Source of the DNA: Mesorhizobium sp. M2A.F.Ca.ET.046.03.2.1
GTDB lineage: Bacteria > Pseudomonadota > Alphaproteobacteria > Rhizobiales > Rhizobiaceae
Assembly (NCBI RefSeq): GCF_003952425.1
Contig: NZ_CP034449.1
Coordinates: 5,072,001 to 5,136,000, forward strand
Direction: 5' to 3'
Length of the DNA stretch: 64,000 nt
The first letter of the stretch is position 1; the number at the start of each line of letters is the position of its first letter. This document shows positions 33,361 through 42,481 of the stretch, piece after piece. The notes beneath the pieces were generated by a model. It was given only the letters and a program-made list of their open reading frames with translations, ran no database searches and was not told the DNA's origin. The position numbers were made by a program, and so were the translations under genes.

Positions 33361-34275
33361 TTACGGCCATTTCACCTCGGGGGGCAGGCTGGACAGGATC
33401 GAGGCTACATTGCCGCCGGTCTTCAGGCCGAAGATGGTGCCGCGATCGTGAAGCAAGTTGAATTCGACGTAGCGGCCGCGCCGGATCAGCTGTTCGTCGC
33501 GCTCGCCATCGGTCCAGTTCTGGTTGAAGTTGCCACGAACCAGATGGGCATAGACGACTAGGAAGGAGCGGCCGACATCCTGTACGAAATTGAGATCGGC
33601 GTTCCAGCCGCCCTTGTCCTCGCCCGAATGCAGCCAGTCGAAGAAGATGCCGCCGATGCCGCGCGGCTCGTTGCGATGTGGCAGGAAGAAATATTCGTCG
33701 CACCAGGCCTTGAATTTGGGATAGTCGGCGACCGCGGCGTTCTTCTCGCAGGCGAACTGCATAGCGCGATGGAAGGCGATCGTGTCGGGGTCGTCCTGGG
33801 TACGGCGACGGTCGAGCACCGGCGTCAGATCGGCGCCGCCGCCAAACCATTGGCGCGTGGTGACGACCATGCGCGTGTTCATGTGCACGGCAGGCACGTT
33901 GGGGTTCCAGGGATGCGCAATCAGCGAGATGCCGCTTGCCCAGAAGCGCGGATCCTCCTCGGCGCCGGGTATCTGCTTCCTGAATTCCGGCGAGAATTCG
34001 CCATGGACGGTCGAAGTGTGCACCCCGACCTTCTCGAAGACGCGGCCGCGCATCATCGACATGGTGCCGCCGCCACCGCGGCCTTCGTCGCGCTCCCAGG
34101 GCGTCTTCTCGAAACGGCCGGGCGACCATGAGGACAGCGGTCCCTGAAGCTCCTGCTCGAGCTGCTCGAAGGTGGCGCAGATACGTTCGCGCAGCGCTTC
34201 GAACCAGAGGCGGGCCTTCATCTTCTTCTGCTCGATGTCGGCCGGCAACCCCACCGGTATTTCGGGTCGTTCCAA
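33361..34275 (-). CDS. hemF: Oxygen-dependent coproporphyrinogen III oxidase
   Basis: 304-aa cytoplasmic heme-biosynthesis enzyme converting coproporphyrinogen III to protoporphyrinogen IX with O2. Family motifs are [51 protein letters not shown] and [18 protein letters not shown]. No ATG fits: the next one ([10 protein letters not shown]) would lose conserved residues. I place a TTG start at 34275 ([10 protein letters not shown]), with GGAG 7-8 bases upstream and a length of 304, normal for HemF. Confidence 0.92.
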   Translation of the reverse strand: MERPEIPVGLPADIEQKKMKARLWFEALRERICATFEQLEQELQGPLSSWSPGRFEKTPWERDEGRGGGGTMSMMRGRVFEKVGVHTSTVHGEFSPEFRKQIPGAEEDPRFWASGISLIAHPWNPNVPAVHMNTRMVVTTRQWFGGGADLTPVLDRRRTQDDPDTIAFHRAMQFACEKNAAVADYPKFKAWCDEYFFLPHRNEPRGIGGIFFDWLHSGEDKGGWNADLNFVQDVGRSFLVVYAHLVRGNFNQNWTDGERDEQLIRRGRYVEFNLLHDRGTIFGLKTGGNVASILSSLPPEVKWP

Positions 34276-34387
34276 AAGCTGTCTCCAGTCGCGGCCGACA
34301 AATGACTCGTTTTTTCTGCGCGCGATCCCTAATCTGTTAAAGACAAGGGTCAAGTCCTGTCTGATCCAGGTGCAAAGGAGTTCCTTC

Positions 34388-34645
34388 GTGCGCACCCCGG
34401 CAAGACCGCCGCTGGATGGCTTGAAGAAGAGGCTGGAGCGCTCGCGCGCCGAGCGCGCAAACCTGCCGCGCGACGGTTTCCTGCGCGAGACCTTCGTGCT
34501 GCCGAGGCCCGCCGCCCGCCTCAAGGCCAAGGAGTGGTTCGAGCGCTTTCCGAAGCAGGCCTACTGGACCGAGATCGAAAGCTGGTTCGAACGCCCAGGC
34601 GATGTGATCGAATTCACCATGCGCCGGCTGCCGGCGGCCGACTGA
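34388..34645 (+). CDS. Conserved small hypothetical protein
   Basis: 85-aa basic protein not recognised. It is soluble and Arg-rich at the N-terminus ([20 protein letters not shown]) with aromatic C-terminal part ([20 protein letters not shown]). The GTG start at 34388 has AAAGGAG nine bases upstream. It is divergent from hemF across 112 bp, so they may share a control region. It is convergent with soxR. Confidence 0.6.
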   Translation: MRTPARPPLDGLKKRLERSRAERANLPRDGFLRETFVLPRPAARLKAKEWFERFPKQAYWTEIESWFERPGDVIEFTMRRLPAAD

Positions 34646-34667
34646 GACATCTTTGGCGGCCAACCCG

Positions 34668-35111
34668 TCAGCGCACCGCCAGCCTTCTCGCGCCCGTGCC
34701 CTCCCGGGCCAGCCGATCTTCCTTGTTCCTCAGCGGGCATTTGTCGATCGACATGCAGCCGCAGCCGATGCAGTCGGTCAGGCCGTCGCGCAATTTCTTG
34801 AGCTGGGCGATCTTCTGATCGAGCTCGTCGCGCCAGGCCGTCGAAAGCAGGTTCCAGTCCTCGCGCGTCGGCGTGCGCTCTTCGGGCAGGGACTGGAACG
34901 CCCGTGCAATGTCGGCAAGCGAGATGCCGACCTCCTGGGCAACGCGGATGATCGCAACGCGCCTGAGCACATCGCGGCCGTAGCGCCGCTGGTTGCCAGC
35001 CGTCCGATGGCTGCGGATCAGCCCGCGCGCCTCGTAGAAATGCAGCGCCGATACCGCGACGCCGCTGCGCATCGCCACTTGGCCGACCGTCAATTCCCTT
35101 ACCGGAGCCAT
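34668..35111 (-). CDS. soxR: Redox-sensitive MerR-family activator SoxR
   Basis: 147-aa [2Fe-2S] regulator activated by oxidation or redox-cycling compounds. The MerR winged helix is at residues 5-70 ([20 protein letters not shown]), followed by a dimerisation helix and the cluster-binding [12 protein letters not shown] near residue 118, with all four Cys. The start at 35111 gives the normal length; an upstream in-frame start adds 8 residues. A SoxR-box promoter lies immediately upstream and points away from soxR as well, suggesting autoregulation and a divergent target that is no longer recognisable. Confidence 0.93.
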   Translation of the reverse strand: MAPVRELTVGQVAMRSGVAVSALHFYEARGLIRSHRTAGNQRRYGRDVLRRVAIIRVAQEVGISLADIARAFQSLPEERTPTREDWNLLSTAWRDELDQKIAQLKKLRDGLTDCIGCGCMSIDKCPLRNKEDRLAREGTGARRLAVR

Positions 35112-35125
35112 TCTCAAATTCCTGC

Positions 35126-35156
35126 TTGACCTCAAGTTAAGTTGAGCTTGTAGCCA
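35126..35156 (+). promoter_or_regulatory. SoxR box within a 19-bp-spaced promoter
   Basis: The -35-like TTGACC (35126-35131) is followed by the dyad CTCAA-gttaag-TTGAG (35131-35146) and a weak -10 (TAGCCA, 35151-35156), with a 19-bp spacer typical of MerR-type promoters. CCTCAAGTTAAGTTGAGC differs at only two positions from the E. coli soxS box as I remember it. The plus-strand side points to no intact gene. Confidence 0.65.
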
Positions 35157-35264
35157 GGAAATATCGCTAGGGCAATTGCAGGAGAAGGCGATGTGCGCCT
35201 GGGCAGGAATGACGGCGGAAGGGATGGCGGTTCGGGATAGCGCGGAGGCGCGAAAGCTGGCTCA

Positions 35265-35323
35265 TTGTTTCGACGCAATTCCGGGCAGAAAACCGTTTCA
35301 CACTTTTCCTGGAATTGCTTTAG
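35265..35323. repeat. Dispersed intergenic repeat, half copy C
   Basis: Contains GACGCAATTCCGG and TTTTCCTGGAATTGCTTTAG, the right half of the element seen at 7255-7358. Its right end includes the complement of the trmL TAA stop. A plus-strand open frame starting at 35191 (good ribosome site, no recognisable product) runs into this element. Confidence 0.75.
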
Positions 35324-35778
35324 CCGATCTGGCGGAGCGCTTCGCCGGCGACCATGGCGACCGACAGCGCGACATTGATGCTGCGTGCGCCCGGCCGCAT
35401 CGGAATGGTCAGTCGGGCATCCGCCGCCTGGTGGACTTGTTCCGTCACGCCGGCGGATTCGCGACCGAACAGAAGGATGTCGCCGGCGGCGAAAGCAAAG
35501 CCGGTATAAGCGGCCGTGGCCTTGGTGGTGAGCAGCACAAGGCGGCGCGCATGCGCGTTTCGCCATTCCTCGAAGGCGTGCCAGTCGGCGTGGCGGGTGA
35601 GCGTCGCCATTTCGAGGTAGTCCATGCCGGCCCGTTCCAGCGCCCGGTCGGAGAGCGGGAAGCCGGCAGGCTCGATGATATCGACGGCGATGTCGAGGCA
35701 GGCGGCGAAGCGCAGGATGGTCCCGGTGTTGCCGGCGATATCCGGCTGGTAGAGCGCGATGCGGAGACGGTCGTTCAT
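35320..35778 (-). CDS. trmL: tRNA (cytidine/uridine-34-2'-O)-methyltransferase TrmL
   Basis: 152-aa SPOUT methyltransferase that methylates the ribose of wobble nucleotide 34 in tRNA-Leu. Motifs are YQPDIAGNTGTILR, LLFGRESAGV and the knot residues IPMRPGARSINVALSVAMV. The length is normal. The stop lies at the edge of repeat copy C. It is divergent from the 446-bp region before the hypothetical gene at 36225. Confidence 0.92.
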   Translation of the reverse strand: MNDRLRIALYQPDIAGNTGTILRFAACLDIAVDIIEPAGFPLSDRALERAGMDYLEMATLTRHADWHAFEEWRNAHARRLVLLTTKATAAYTGFAFAAGDILLFGRESAGVTEQVHQAADARLTIPMRPGARSINVALSVAMVAGEALRQIG

Positions 35779-35918
35779 TTTCGCATCCTGCTAATAAGTG
35801 GCAGATCGGCCACAGGCATCTCCCGCTTTCGGCGATTTCTGGCCTGTCGGGTGGCCAATTTCTGCGAAGTCGAGTATAGGACCATCATCGTCAACCCGAA
35901 CCGAATGGAGGGGAACAC

Positions 35919-35996
35919 ATGATGACCATGCACATCCAGCGCCTCTCCTGGGCTCTCCTATGCCCAATGGCGGTTTCGGTACGACGATTCTACTGA
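35919..35996 (+). CDS. Possible 25-residue leader or small protein in a 446-bp intergenic region
   Basis: The region 35779-36224 has no ordinary gene. It contains a 25-codon frame (MMTMHIQRLSWALLCPMAVS, then VRRFY) with an excellent ribosome site (GGAGGGG, 5 bases before the ATG at 35919). The start is MMTM, so several Met codons are available. It could be a leader peptide or a small membrane-active protein, or chance. The rest of the region (36000-36200) holds GC-rich sequence and CCTTTTTAACG before the next gene. Confidence 0.35.
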   Translation: MMTMHIQRLSWALLCPMAVSVRRFY

Positions 35997-36224
35997 CACT
36001 TTAAGTCTTCATCGCACCGATTCCCGCCGAACCCAATTTTCGGCCTTCGAAGGAATCTTGCGATGTTTTTCAAACTGCCAAAGGGGCGCCGCGCCCCAGC
36101 TGAACGTGTCGAGACCGACGCTTGCCGCGCCGTTACGACCGATTCGATCCGCGCCTTCGGTCGAATGCCGAGGATCGAGGCCATATCACCCTTTTTAACG
36201 CATTTGCATATGGAGGACGGACCA

Positions 36225-36641
36225 ATGTTCGATCCCTACAAGATACCGGGGTCAAGAAGCCTGCATGAGCGCAAGGCGGCGACCTGGGCGCTGCTGATCG
36301 GCGAGACCTATTCGTCGGCGGTGCATGCCGAGGAGCGGCGCAGGCCGCATCGCGGCATGCTGCCGGACGTCGATTTCTCGCGCGCGGTGCCCGACCACAG
36401 CCGGCCGACGCTGGTGCGCCGGATCATCCGTCTGTTCCGGCCGGGCGACCGAAACCGGGCAGGCTCCGGCTTTTCGTCGGGAAGCCCGGCGCCGTCAGGA
36501 TCGTCGAACGAGCCTGTCGGCGAAATGCCGGCGAAACCCTATATTGCGAGCAGCAAGGCCGGCGATGCGGATGATTCCGTATCGCCGGCCCGCAATGCCG
36601 CGCGGCCGCAAAGCCTAGCCCATCAATCCCGCGCCGCGTGA
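36225..36641 (+). CDS. Hypothetical protein upstream of the ABC exporters
   Basis: 138-aa protein not recognised. The N-terminal half is charged and helical (SLHERKAATWALLIGETYSS) and the C-terminal half is Ser/Pro/Arg-rich and probably disordered. The start at 36225 is set by GGAGG nine bases upstream; a longer open frame from 36063 has none. It ends 27 bp before the first ABC exporter gene on the same strand, so it may be co-transcribed. Confidence 0.5.
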   Translation: MFDPYKIPGSRSLHERKAATWALLIGETYSSAVHAEERRRPHRGMLPDVDFSRAVPDHSRPTLVRRIIRLFRPGDRNRAGSGFSSGSPAPSGSSNEPVGEMPAKPYIASSKAGDADDSVSPARNAARPQSLAHQSRAA

Positions 36642-36668
36642 GCGCGCATAGCATCGTGAGTGCCTGGA

Positions 36669-38543
36669 ATGTTCCGCTGGTTTGAACAGAGGCTCGATCC
36701 ATTTCCCGCCGCGGAGCCGGTCGAGCCGCCGAAGACGCTGGTCGCGTTTTGCGTGCATTATACGCGCGGCGCCTGGCCCTACATCCTCCTCGATGCGGTG
36801 CTGGTGACGGCGATCTCCATCGCCGAAGTGTGGATGTTCGGCTTCATGGGCCGCATCGTCGACTGGCTGTCGGGGCAGAACCGCGAAACCTTCCTGCAGA
36901 CCGAGAGCTGGAAGCTCGCCGGCATGGCCTTCGTCGTGCTGTTCGCGCTGCCGGGCACGGTCTGGCTGCATTCGCTGCTCAACCAGCAGACGCTGATGGG
37001 CAATTATCCCATGCGCATCCGCTGGCAGGTGCACCGCTACCTGCTCAAGCAATCGATGGCGTTCTACCAGGACGAATTCGCCGGCCGCATCGCCACCAAG
37101 CTGATGCAGACGGCGCTCGCCGTGCGCGAATGCGTGATCAAGCTGATCGACGTCTTGAACTACGTCATCGTCTATTTCCTCGGCATGCTGTTCATCGTCG
37201 GCTCGGCCGACTGGCGGCTGGCGGCACCGCTCGCCGTCTGGCTGGTCGGCTATATCGGGCTGCTGCGCTTTTTCATCCCGAGACTGGGCAAGGTCGGCGA
37301 GGAGCAGGCCAATGCCCGCTCGACCATGACCGGCCGCGTCGTCGACAGCTACACCAACATCCAGACGGTGAAGCTGTTCAGCCACGCGCGCCGCGAGGCG
37401 ACCTTCGCCAGGGAAGGCATGGCGAGCTTCCTTGACACCGTCTACCGTTCGATGCGGCTGGTCACGGTGCTCTACGGCCTGCTCTACATCCTGAACTCGC
37501 TGCTTCTGTTCTCGGTGACGGCAATCTCGCTGTGGCTGTGGCTCGGCCAGGCGGTAACGATCGGCGCGGTCGCGGTGGTCATCGGCCTGGTGCTGCGCAT
37601 GTGGGGCATGTCGCAGTGGATCATGTGGGAGATGTCCGGGCTGTTCGAGAATATCGGCACGGTGCAGGACGGCATCCAGTCGATCTCGCTGCCGCGCCTG
37701 GTCGAAGACAGGCAGGGCGCCAGGGACATCGCCGTCAGCCAGGGCGAGATCCGCTTCGAGGACATCCGCTTCCATTACGGCAAGCAGAAGGGCGTCATCG
37801 AGAACCTGTCGCTCACCGTGAAATCCGGCGAGAAGGTCGGCATCGTCGGCCGTTCCGGCGCCGGCAAGTCGACGCTGGTCAACCTGCTGCTGCGTTTCTA
37901 CGACCTGGAAAGCGGCAGGATCCTCGTCGACGGCCAGGAGATCGCGGCGGTGACGCAGGATTCGCTGCGCGCGCAGATCGGCATGGTGACGCAGGACACC
38001 TCGCTGCTGCACCGGTCGGTGAAGGAGAACATCCTCTACGGCCGGCCGGACGCGACCGAGGAGATGCTTATCGAAGCGGCGCGGCGGGCGGAGGCGCTCG
38101 ATTTCATCGCCGGGCTTTCCGACCACAATGGGCGCAAAGGGTTCGATGCCCATGTCGGCGACCGCGGCGTCAAACTGTCCGGCGGCCAGCGGCAGCGCAT
38201 CGCGATCGCCCGCGTCATGCTGAAGGACGCGCCGATCCTGATCCTCGACGAGGCGACCTCGGCGCTCGATTCGGAGGCCGAGGCGGCGATCCAGGAGAAC
38301 CTCTACAAGCTGATGCAGGGCAAGACCGTCATTGCCATCGCGCACCGGCTGTCGACGATCGCGGCAATGGACAGGCTCGTCGTCATGGACAAGGGCCGCA
38401 TCATCGAGGAGGGCTCGCATGAGGAGCTCGTCGCCAAGGGCGGGCTCTACGCCCAGCTCTGGCAGCGTCAGTCGGGCGGCTTCCTGCTCGATGACGGACC
38501 GGCCGAGTCCGACGCCAAGGCGACGGAAATGGCGGCGGAGTAA
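36669..38543 (+). CDS. ABC exporter half-transporter 1 of 3
   Basis: 624-aa fused permease-ATPase (MsbA/multidrug type). Six membrane helices lie at about residues 30-310. The nucleotide-binding domain has Walker A GRSGAGKST near residue 395, signature LSGGQRQR, Walker B ILILDEATSALDS and switch His AHRLS. All catalytic residues are intact. The start at 36669 matches the (M)FRWFEQRLDPFP N-terminus shared with the paralogues. The substrate cannot be inferred. The C-terminal roughly 110 codons are nearly the same as in exporter 2 at DNA level. Confidence 0.9.
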   Translation: MFRWFEQRLDPFPAAEPVEPPKTLVAFCVHYTRGAWPYILLDAVLVTAISIAEVWMFGFMGRIVDWLSGQNRETFLQTESWKLAGMAFVVLFALPGTVWLHSLLNQQTLMGNYPMRIRWQVHRYLLKQSMAFYQDEFAGRIATKLMQTALAVRECVIKLIDVLNYVIVYFLGMLFIVGSADWRLAAPLAVWLVGYIGLLRFFIPRLGKVGEEQANARSTMTGRVVDSYTNIQTVKLFSHARREATFAREGMASFLDTVYRSMRLVTVLYGLLYILNSLLLFSVTAISLWLWLGQAVTIGAVAVVIGLVLRMWGMSQWIMWEMSGLFENIGTVQDGIQSISLPRLVEDRQGARDIAVSQGEIRFEDIRFHYGKQKGVIENLSLTVKSGEKVGIVGRSGAGKSTLVNLLLRFYDLESGRILVDGQEIAAVTQDSLRAQIGMVTQDTSLLHRSVKENILYGRPDATEEMLIEAARRAEALDFIAGLSDHNGRKGFDAHVGDRGVKLSGGQRQRIAIARVMLKDAPILILDEATSALDSEAEAAIQENLYKLMQGKTVIAIAHRLSTIAAMDRLVVMDKGRIIEEGSHEELVAKGGLYAQLWQRQSGGFLLDDGPAESDAKATEMAAE

Positions 38544-38597
38544 CGCGATCGCGATTGGGATCAAGGTTACGGCGATTGCCGGGAATCGATCCCGGGC

Positions 38598-38634
38598 GTA
38601 ACCACGGCACGGCCAGAGGTCCTGCCGTGGTTAC
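38598..38634. other. 12-bp perfect inverted repeat between exporters 1 and 2
   Basis: GTAACCACGGCA and its complement TGCCGTGGTTAC are separated by 13 bases, with no T tract. It may be an operator or an RNA hairpin regulating readthrough from exporter 1. Confidence 0.55.
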
Positions 38635-38645
38635 CTGCGTAGAGC

Positions 38646-38680
38646 CCCGCCGGCGACCAGATCGGACGCCGGCGGGTTTG
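38646..38680 (+). terminator. Probable terminator between exporters 1 and 2
   Basis: A 10-bp stem CCCGCCGGCG/CGCCGGCGGG with an 11-base loop is followed by TTTG. It lies 20 bp before exporter 2, so it may attenuate rather than end transcription. Confidence 0.6.
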
Positions 38681-38699
38681 TGGCCTCCACGAGAGAAAA

Positions 38700-40592
38700 A
38701 TGTTCGACCGCATCTTCACCTGCTTCGAAAGCCGTTATTCGCCGGTGGCGCTGGCCGACGACGGGCAGCCGCCAATGGGGCTTTGGCGGTTCTACTGGTA
38801 TTTCATAAGGCAGTTTCGCGCCGCCTATCGGCTGCGCATGATCATCGTTGCCGTGGCGGCGATCATCGACGCGATGCTGCCGATTTTCGTCGGCCTGATC
38901 GTCGGCCTGCTCGCCAGCACCAGGCCCGGCGATTTCTTCGCCGCGCATGGGCCGCTGCTCGTCCTGATGGCCTTCGTCGTGCTTTTGCGTCCGCTGTCGA
39001 TGGTCGTCGATGCGCTGATCCGCAACCATGCCATTGCGCCGAACCTCATCGACCTCATCCGCTGGCAGAGCCACTGGCATGTCGTGCGCCAGGACTGGTC
39101 GTTCTTCCAGAACGACTTTGCCGGCCGCATCGGGACCAAGGTCATGCAGAGCGGCGATTCGGTGGAGATGAGCGTCAATCTCACCGTCGATGCCGTCTGG
39201 TATGCGCTGGTCTTCGTCGCGGTCGCCATCGTGGTGCTGGCGCGGCTCGACCCGCTTCTGCTGGCGGTCGTGGCGGTCTGGCTGGTGTTCTATTGCCTGA
39301 TCTTCTGGTCCGCGATGCCCAGGATCACGCAACGCTCGTCCCAATTGTCGGAGCGGTGGTCGCAGGTGAGCGGCCGCATGGTCGACAGCTACACCAACAT
39401 CCTGACGCTCAAGACATTCTCGACCGGCGAGCACGAGGACAAATATGTCTCGCAGGCGGTGGTCGAGCACGCCGACACATTCTACCAGCTGATGCGCGTT
39501 TTCACGCTGATGTGGTCGGCCTTATTCGTCCTCAACGCGGCGCTGCTTATCGCCGTGAGCTGGGTGGCGCTCGCCGGCTGGAACGCCGGGACGATGACCA
39601 CCGCCGCCGTGGCGACCGCGATACCTTTCGCGCTGCAGATCGCCAACATCTCCGGCAGGATCCTCGATGTCGGCGCCAATGTCTTCCGGCAGATCGGCGT
39701 CGCCAGCAACTCGATGACGACGATCGCGCGGCCGATCGTCATGCAGGACCAGCCGGACGCACCGGCCCTCGTCGTAACCGCCGGCGGCATCGAGTTCGAC
39801 CGGGTGAACTTCAACTTTTGGCGCAAGGACGGCAAAGGCGGCGTCATCGACAACCTGTCGCTGAAGATCGCGCCGGGCGAGCGGGTCGGCCTGATCGGCC
39901 GTTCCGGGGCCGGCAAATCGACGCTGGTCAATCTCGTGCTGCGGCTGTTCGACGTGCAGGACGGCAAGGTGCTGATCGACGGGCAGGACATCCGCAACGT
40001 CTCGCAGGAGAGCGTTCGTGGGGCGATCGGCTTCGTCAACCAGGACACCTCGCTCTTGCATCGATCTGTTCGCGAGAACCTCAAATATGGGCGCCAGTCG
40101 GCCAGCGACGAGGCGATGCTCAACGCCGCGAAAGCCGCCCAGATCGACGAGGTGATCGCGGGGCTGACCGATCCGCATGGGCAGAGCGGCTATGAGGCGC
40201 TTGTCGGCGAGCGCGGCGTGAAACTGTCCGGCGGCCAGCGGCAACGCATCGCCATTGCCCGCGTTATGCTGAAGGACGCGCCGATCCTCATCCTCGACGA
40301 GGCGACCTCCGCGCTCGATTCGGAGGTGGAGGCCGCCATCCAGGAGAACCTCTACAAGCTCATGCAGGGCAAGACCGTCATCGCCATCGCGCACCGGCTG
40401 TCGACGATCGCGGCGATGGACCGGCTCGTCGTCATGGACAAGGGCCGCATCGTCGAGGACGGCTCGCATGAGGCGCTGATCGCCAAGGGCGGGCTCTATG
40501 CGCAGCTCTGGCGCCGCCAGTCTGGCGGCTTCCTGCTGGAGGAAAAGCCGGTCGCCGACGCCCCGCCGACGAAAGGTGAAGCCGCCGAATGA
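38700..40592 (+). CDS. ABC exporter half-transporter 2 of 3
   Basis: 630-aa fused permease-ATPase paralogous to its neighbours. The N-terminus FDRIFTCFESRYSPVAL is followed by six membrane helices to about residue 310. The ATPase domain has GRSGAGKST, LSGGQRQR, LILDEATSALDS and an H-loop. It carries a distinctive FWRKDGKGGV insertion at the A loop, where the others have FHYGK. It overlaps exporter 3 by 4 bp (ATGA), so 2 and 3 are translationally coupled and may form a heterodimer. Confidence 0.9.
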   Translation: MFDRIFTCFESRYSPVALADDGQPPMGLWRFYWYFIRQFRAAYRLRMIIVAVAAIIDAMLPIFVGLIVGLLASTRPGDFFAAHGPLLVLMAFVVLLRPLSMVVDALIRNHAIAPNLIDLIRWQSHWHVVRQDWSFFQNDFAGRIGTKVMQSGDSVEMSVNLTVDAVWYALVFVAVAIVVLARLDPLLLAVVAVWLVFYCLIFWSAMPRITQRSSQLSERWSQVSGRMVDSYTNILTLKTFSTGEHEDKYVSQAVVEHADTFYQLMRVFTLMWSALFVLNAALLIAVSWVALAGWNAGTMTTAAVATAIPFALQIANISGRILDVGANVFRQIGVASNSMTTIARPIVMQDQPDAPALVVTAGGIEFDRVNFNFWRKDGKGGVIDNLSLKIAPGERVGLIGRSGAGKSTLVNLVLRLFDVQDGKVLIDGQDIRNVSQESVRGAIGFVNQDTSLLHRSVRENLKYGRQSASDEAMLNAAKAAQIDEVIAGLTDPHGQSGYEALVGERGVKLSGGQRQRIAIARVMLKDAPILILDEATSALDSEVEAAIQENLYKLMQGKTVIAIAHRLSTIAAMDRLVVMDKGRIVEDGSHEALIAKGGLYAQLWRRQSGGFLLEEKPVADAPPTKGEAAE

Positions 40593-42472
40593 TGCAGGCC
40601 ATCTATCGCTGGTTCGAGCACTGGGTCTACCCGTTCCGCGAGCCCGCGAATCTGCGGCCGCCCGCCGGCGTCGGCGGCTTCCTCTGCCACTATGTCGGAC
40701 AGGCGAAGCTTGCCTTCTTCGCCATGCTGATCATCGGCGGCATCGCGCCGCTGGTCGAGGCCGGCCTGTTCTATTTCGTCGGCAGGCTGGTCGACATCCT
40801 CGATCAGCTGCCCGGCGAGCGCAGCTGGCATGCGCTGTGGGCCGCGGCCGGACCTGAGCTCTTGTTCATGGGCGCAGTGGTGCTCGTCATCCGCACCGCC
40901 GTGGTCGGCCTGTCGGCGCTGGTCGACGAACAGACGATCACGCCCGGCTTCTACAATCTGGTGCGCTGGCAGGCGCACCGGCATGTCTCGCGCCAGTCCT
41001 ATGCCTTCTTCCAGAACGATTTCGCCGGCCGCATCGCGACAAAAGTCTGGCAGGCGGGGCAGGCAACGGGCGACCTGATGGAAAGTTTCATCGAGGTCAT
41101 CTGGTTCATGATCATCTATACTGTGACGACGCTGGCGCTGGTCGCCGGCCTGGACCTCAGGCTGGCGGTTCTGGTGGTGGTCTGGATCGCCGTGTTCGGC
41201 TGGCTGGCCAAACTCTATCTGCCGCAGATCCGCAAGAACGCCGAGGCGACGGCCGAGGCCGGGTCGATGATCACCGGCCGGATCGTCGATTCCTACTCCA
41301 ACGTGCAGACGCTGAAGCTGTTCTCGGCGGATGGCGACGACCGCTACATCAGGAACGGTTTCGACATCTATCTCGACGCGCTTCGTCCGTTCACGCGCCG
41401 TCTGACCGGCGTGCGCATGGCGCTGACGACGTTGTCGGGCGTCATGATCACCGTGATCGCCGGCTTCGCCATCTATCTCTGGGTCGAAGGCTCGATCACG
41501 GTCGGCGCTGTCGCCTTCACGCTTTCTCTCGTCCTCAGGCTCAACATGCTGCTTGGAAGAGTGATGATGCAGCTCAACGGCATTTTGCGAAATCTCGGTG
41601 TGCTGGAGAATTCCAAGGCGATGATCTCGCAGCCGCTCGGCCTCACCGACGCCCCGGATGCAAAGGAACTGATCGTCACCGGCGGCCGCATCGACGTCAG
41701 CAACGTCACCTTCCATTACGGCAAGGGGGCAGGAGTGCTCGACGGCATCGACCTTGTCGTGCGTCCGGGCGAGAAGGTCGGCCTTGTCGGTCCGTCCGGC
41801 GCCGGCAAGACGACCTTGACCAATCTGATCCTGCGCCTCTACGACCTGGAAGGCGGCCGGATCCTGATCGACGGCCAGGACATTGCGCATGTGACGCAGA
41901 ACTCGCTGCGCGGCAATATCGGCGTGGTCAGCCAGGACACCGCGCTGTTCCACCGCTCGCTGCGCGACAACATCAAGCTCGGCACGCCGGACGCTACCGA
42001 CGCGCAGGTGATTGCCGCGGCCCAAAAGGCCGAGGCGGATGACTTCATCCTGGGACTGCGCGACAACCGCGGCCGCGCCGGCTACGAGGCCTATGTCGGC
42101 GAGCGCGGCGTGAAGCTCTCCGGCGGGCAGCGGCAGCGCGTGGCGATCGCGCGCGTTTTCCTCAAGGACGCGCCGATCCTCATCCTCGACGAGGCGACCT
42201 CGGCGCTCGATTCGGACATCGAGGCGGCGATCCAGGAAAACCTGACTCGGTTAATGGAAAACAAGACCGTGATCGCCATCGCGCACCGGCTCTCCACCAT
42301 CGCGGCGCTCGACCGGCTGGTGGTGCTCGACGGCGGCCGCATCGTCGAACAGGGCACGCATGACGAGCTGGTGGCGCTCGACGGGCTCTATGCGCGGCTG
42401 TGGAAACGGCAGTCCGGCGGCTTCCTGTTCAACGAGGAAAGCGCGCTGGCAGAGACGCGGCCGGCGGAGTAG
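40589..42472 (+). CDS. ABC exporter half-transporter 3 of 3
   Basis: 627-aa fused permease-ATPase. The N-terminus MMQAIYRWFEHWVYPFRE precedes six helices. The Walker A is GPSGAGKTT, differing from the GRSGAGKST of exporters 1 and 2. The signature LSGGQRQR and Walker B LILDEATSALDS are intact, so both sites of a heterodimer could hydrolyse ATP. The C-terminal DNA is clearly more diverged than between exporters 1 and 2. A small gene follows 10 bp after the stop. Confidence 0.9.
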   Translation: MMQAIYRWFEHWVYPFREPANLRPPAGVGGFLCHYVGQAKLAFFAMLIIGGIAPLVEAGLFYFVGRLVDILDQLPGERSWHALWAAAGPELLFMGAVVLVIRTAVVGLSALVDEQTITPGFYNLVRWQAHRHVSRQSYAFFQNDFAGRIATKVWQAGQATGDLMESFIEVIWFMIIYTVTTLALVAGLDLRLAVLVVVWIAVFGWLAKLYLPQIRKNAEATAEAGSMITGRIVDSYSNVQTLKLFSADGDDRYIRNGFDIYLDALRPFTRRLTGVRMALTTLSGVMITVIAGFAIYLWVEGSITVGAVAFTLSLVLRLNMLLGRVMMQLNGILRNLGVLENSKAMISQPLGLTDAPDAKELIVTGGRIDVSNVTFHYGKGAGVLDGIDLVVRPGEKVGLVGPSGAGKTTLTNLILRLYDLEGGRILIDGQDIAHVTQNSLRGNIGVVSQDTALFHRSLRDNIKLGTPDATDAQVIAAAQKAEADDFILGLRDNRGRAGYEAYVGERGVKLSGGQRQRVAIARVFLKDAPILILDEATSALDSDIEAAIQENLTRLMENKTVIAIAHRLSTIAALDRLVVLDGGRIVEQGTHDELVALDGLYARLWKRQSGGFLFNEESALAETRPAE

Positions 42473-42481
42473 AACGGCGTC

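Noticed and set aside
35176..35922. Plus-strand frame from 35191 as a SoxR-controlled gene
   Set aside because: It has a fair ribosome site, but it runs through the repeat element and antisense to trmL with low-complexity translation. I treat only the promoter as supported.
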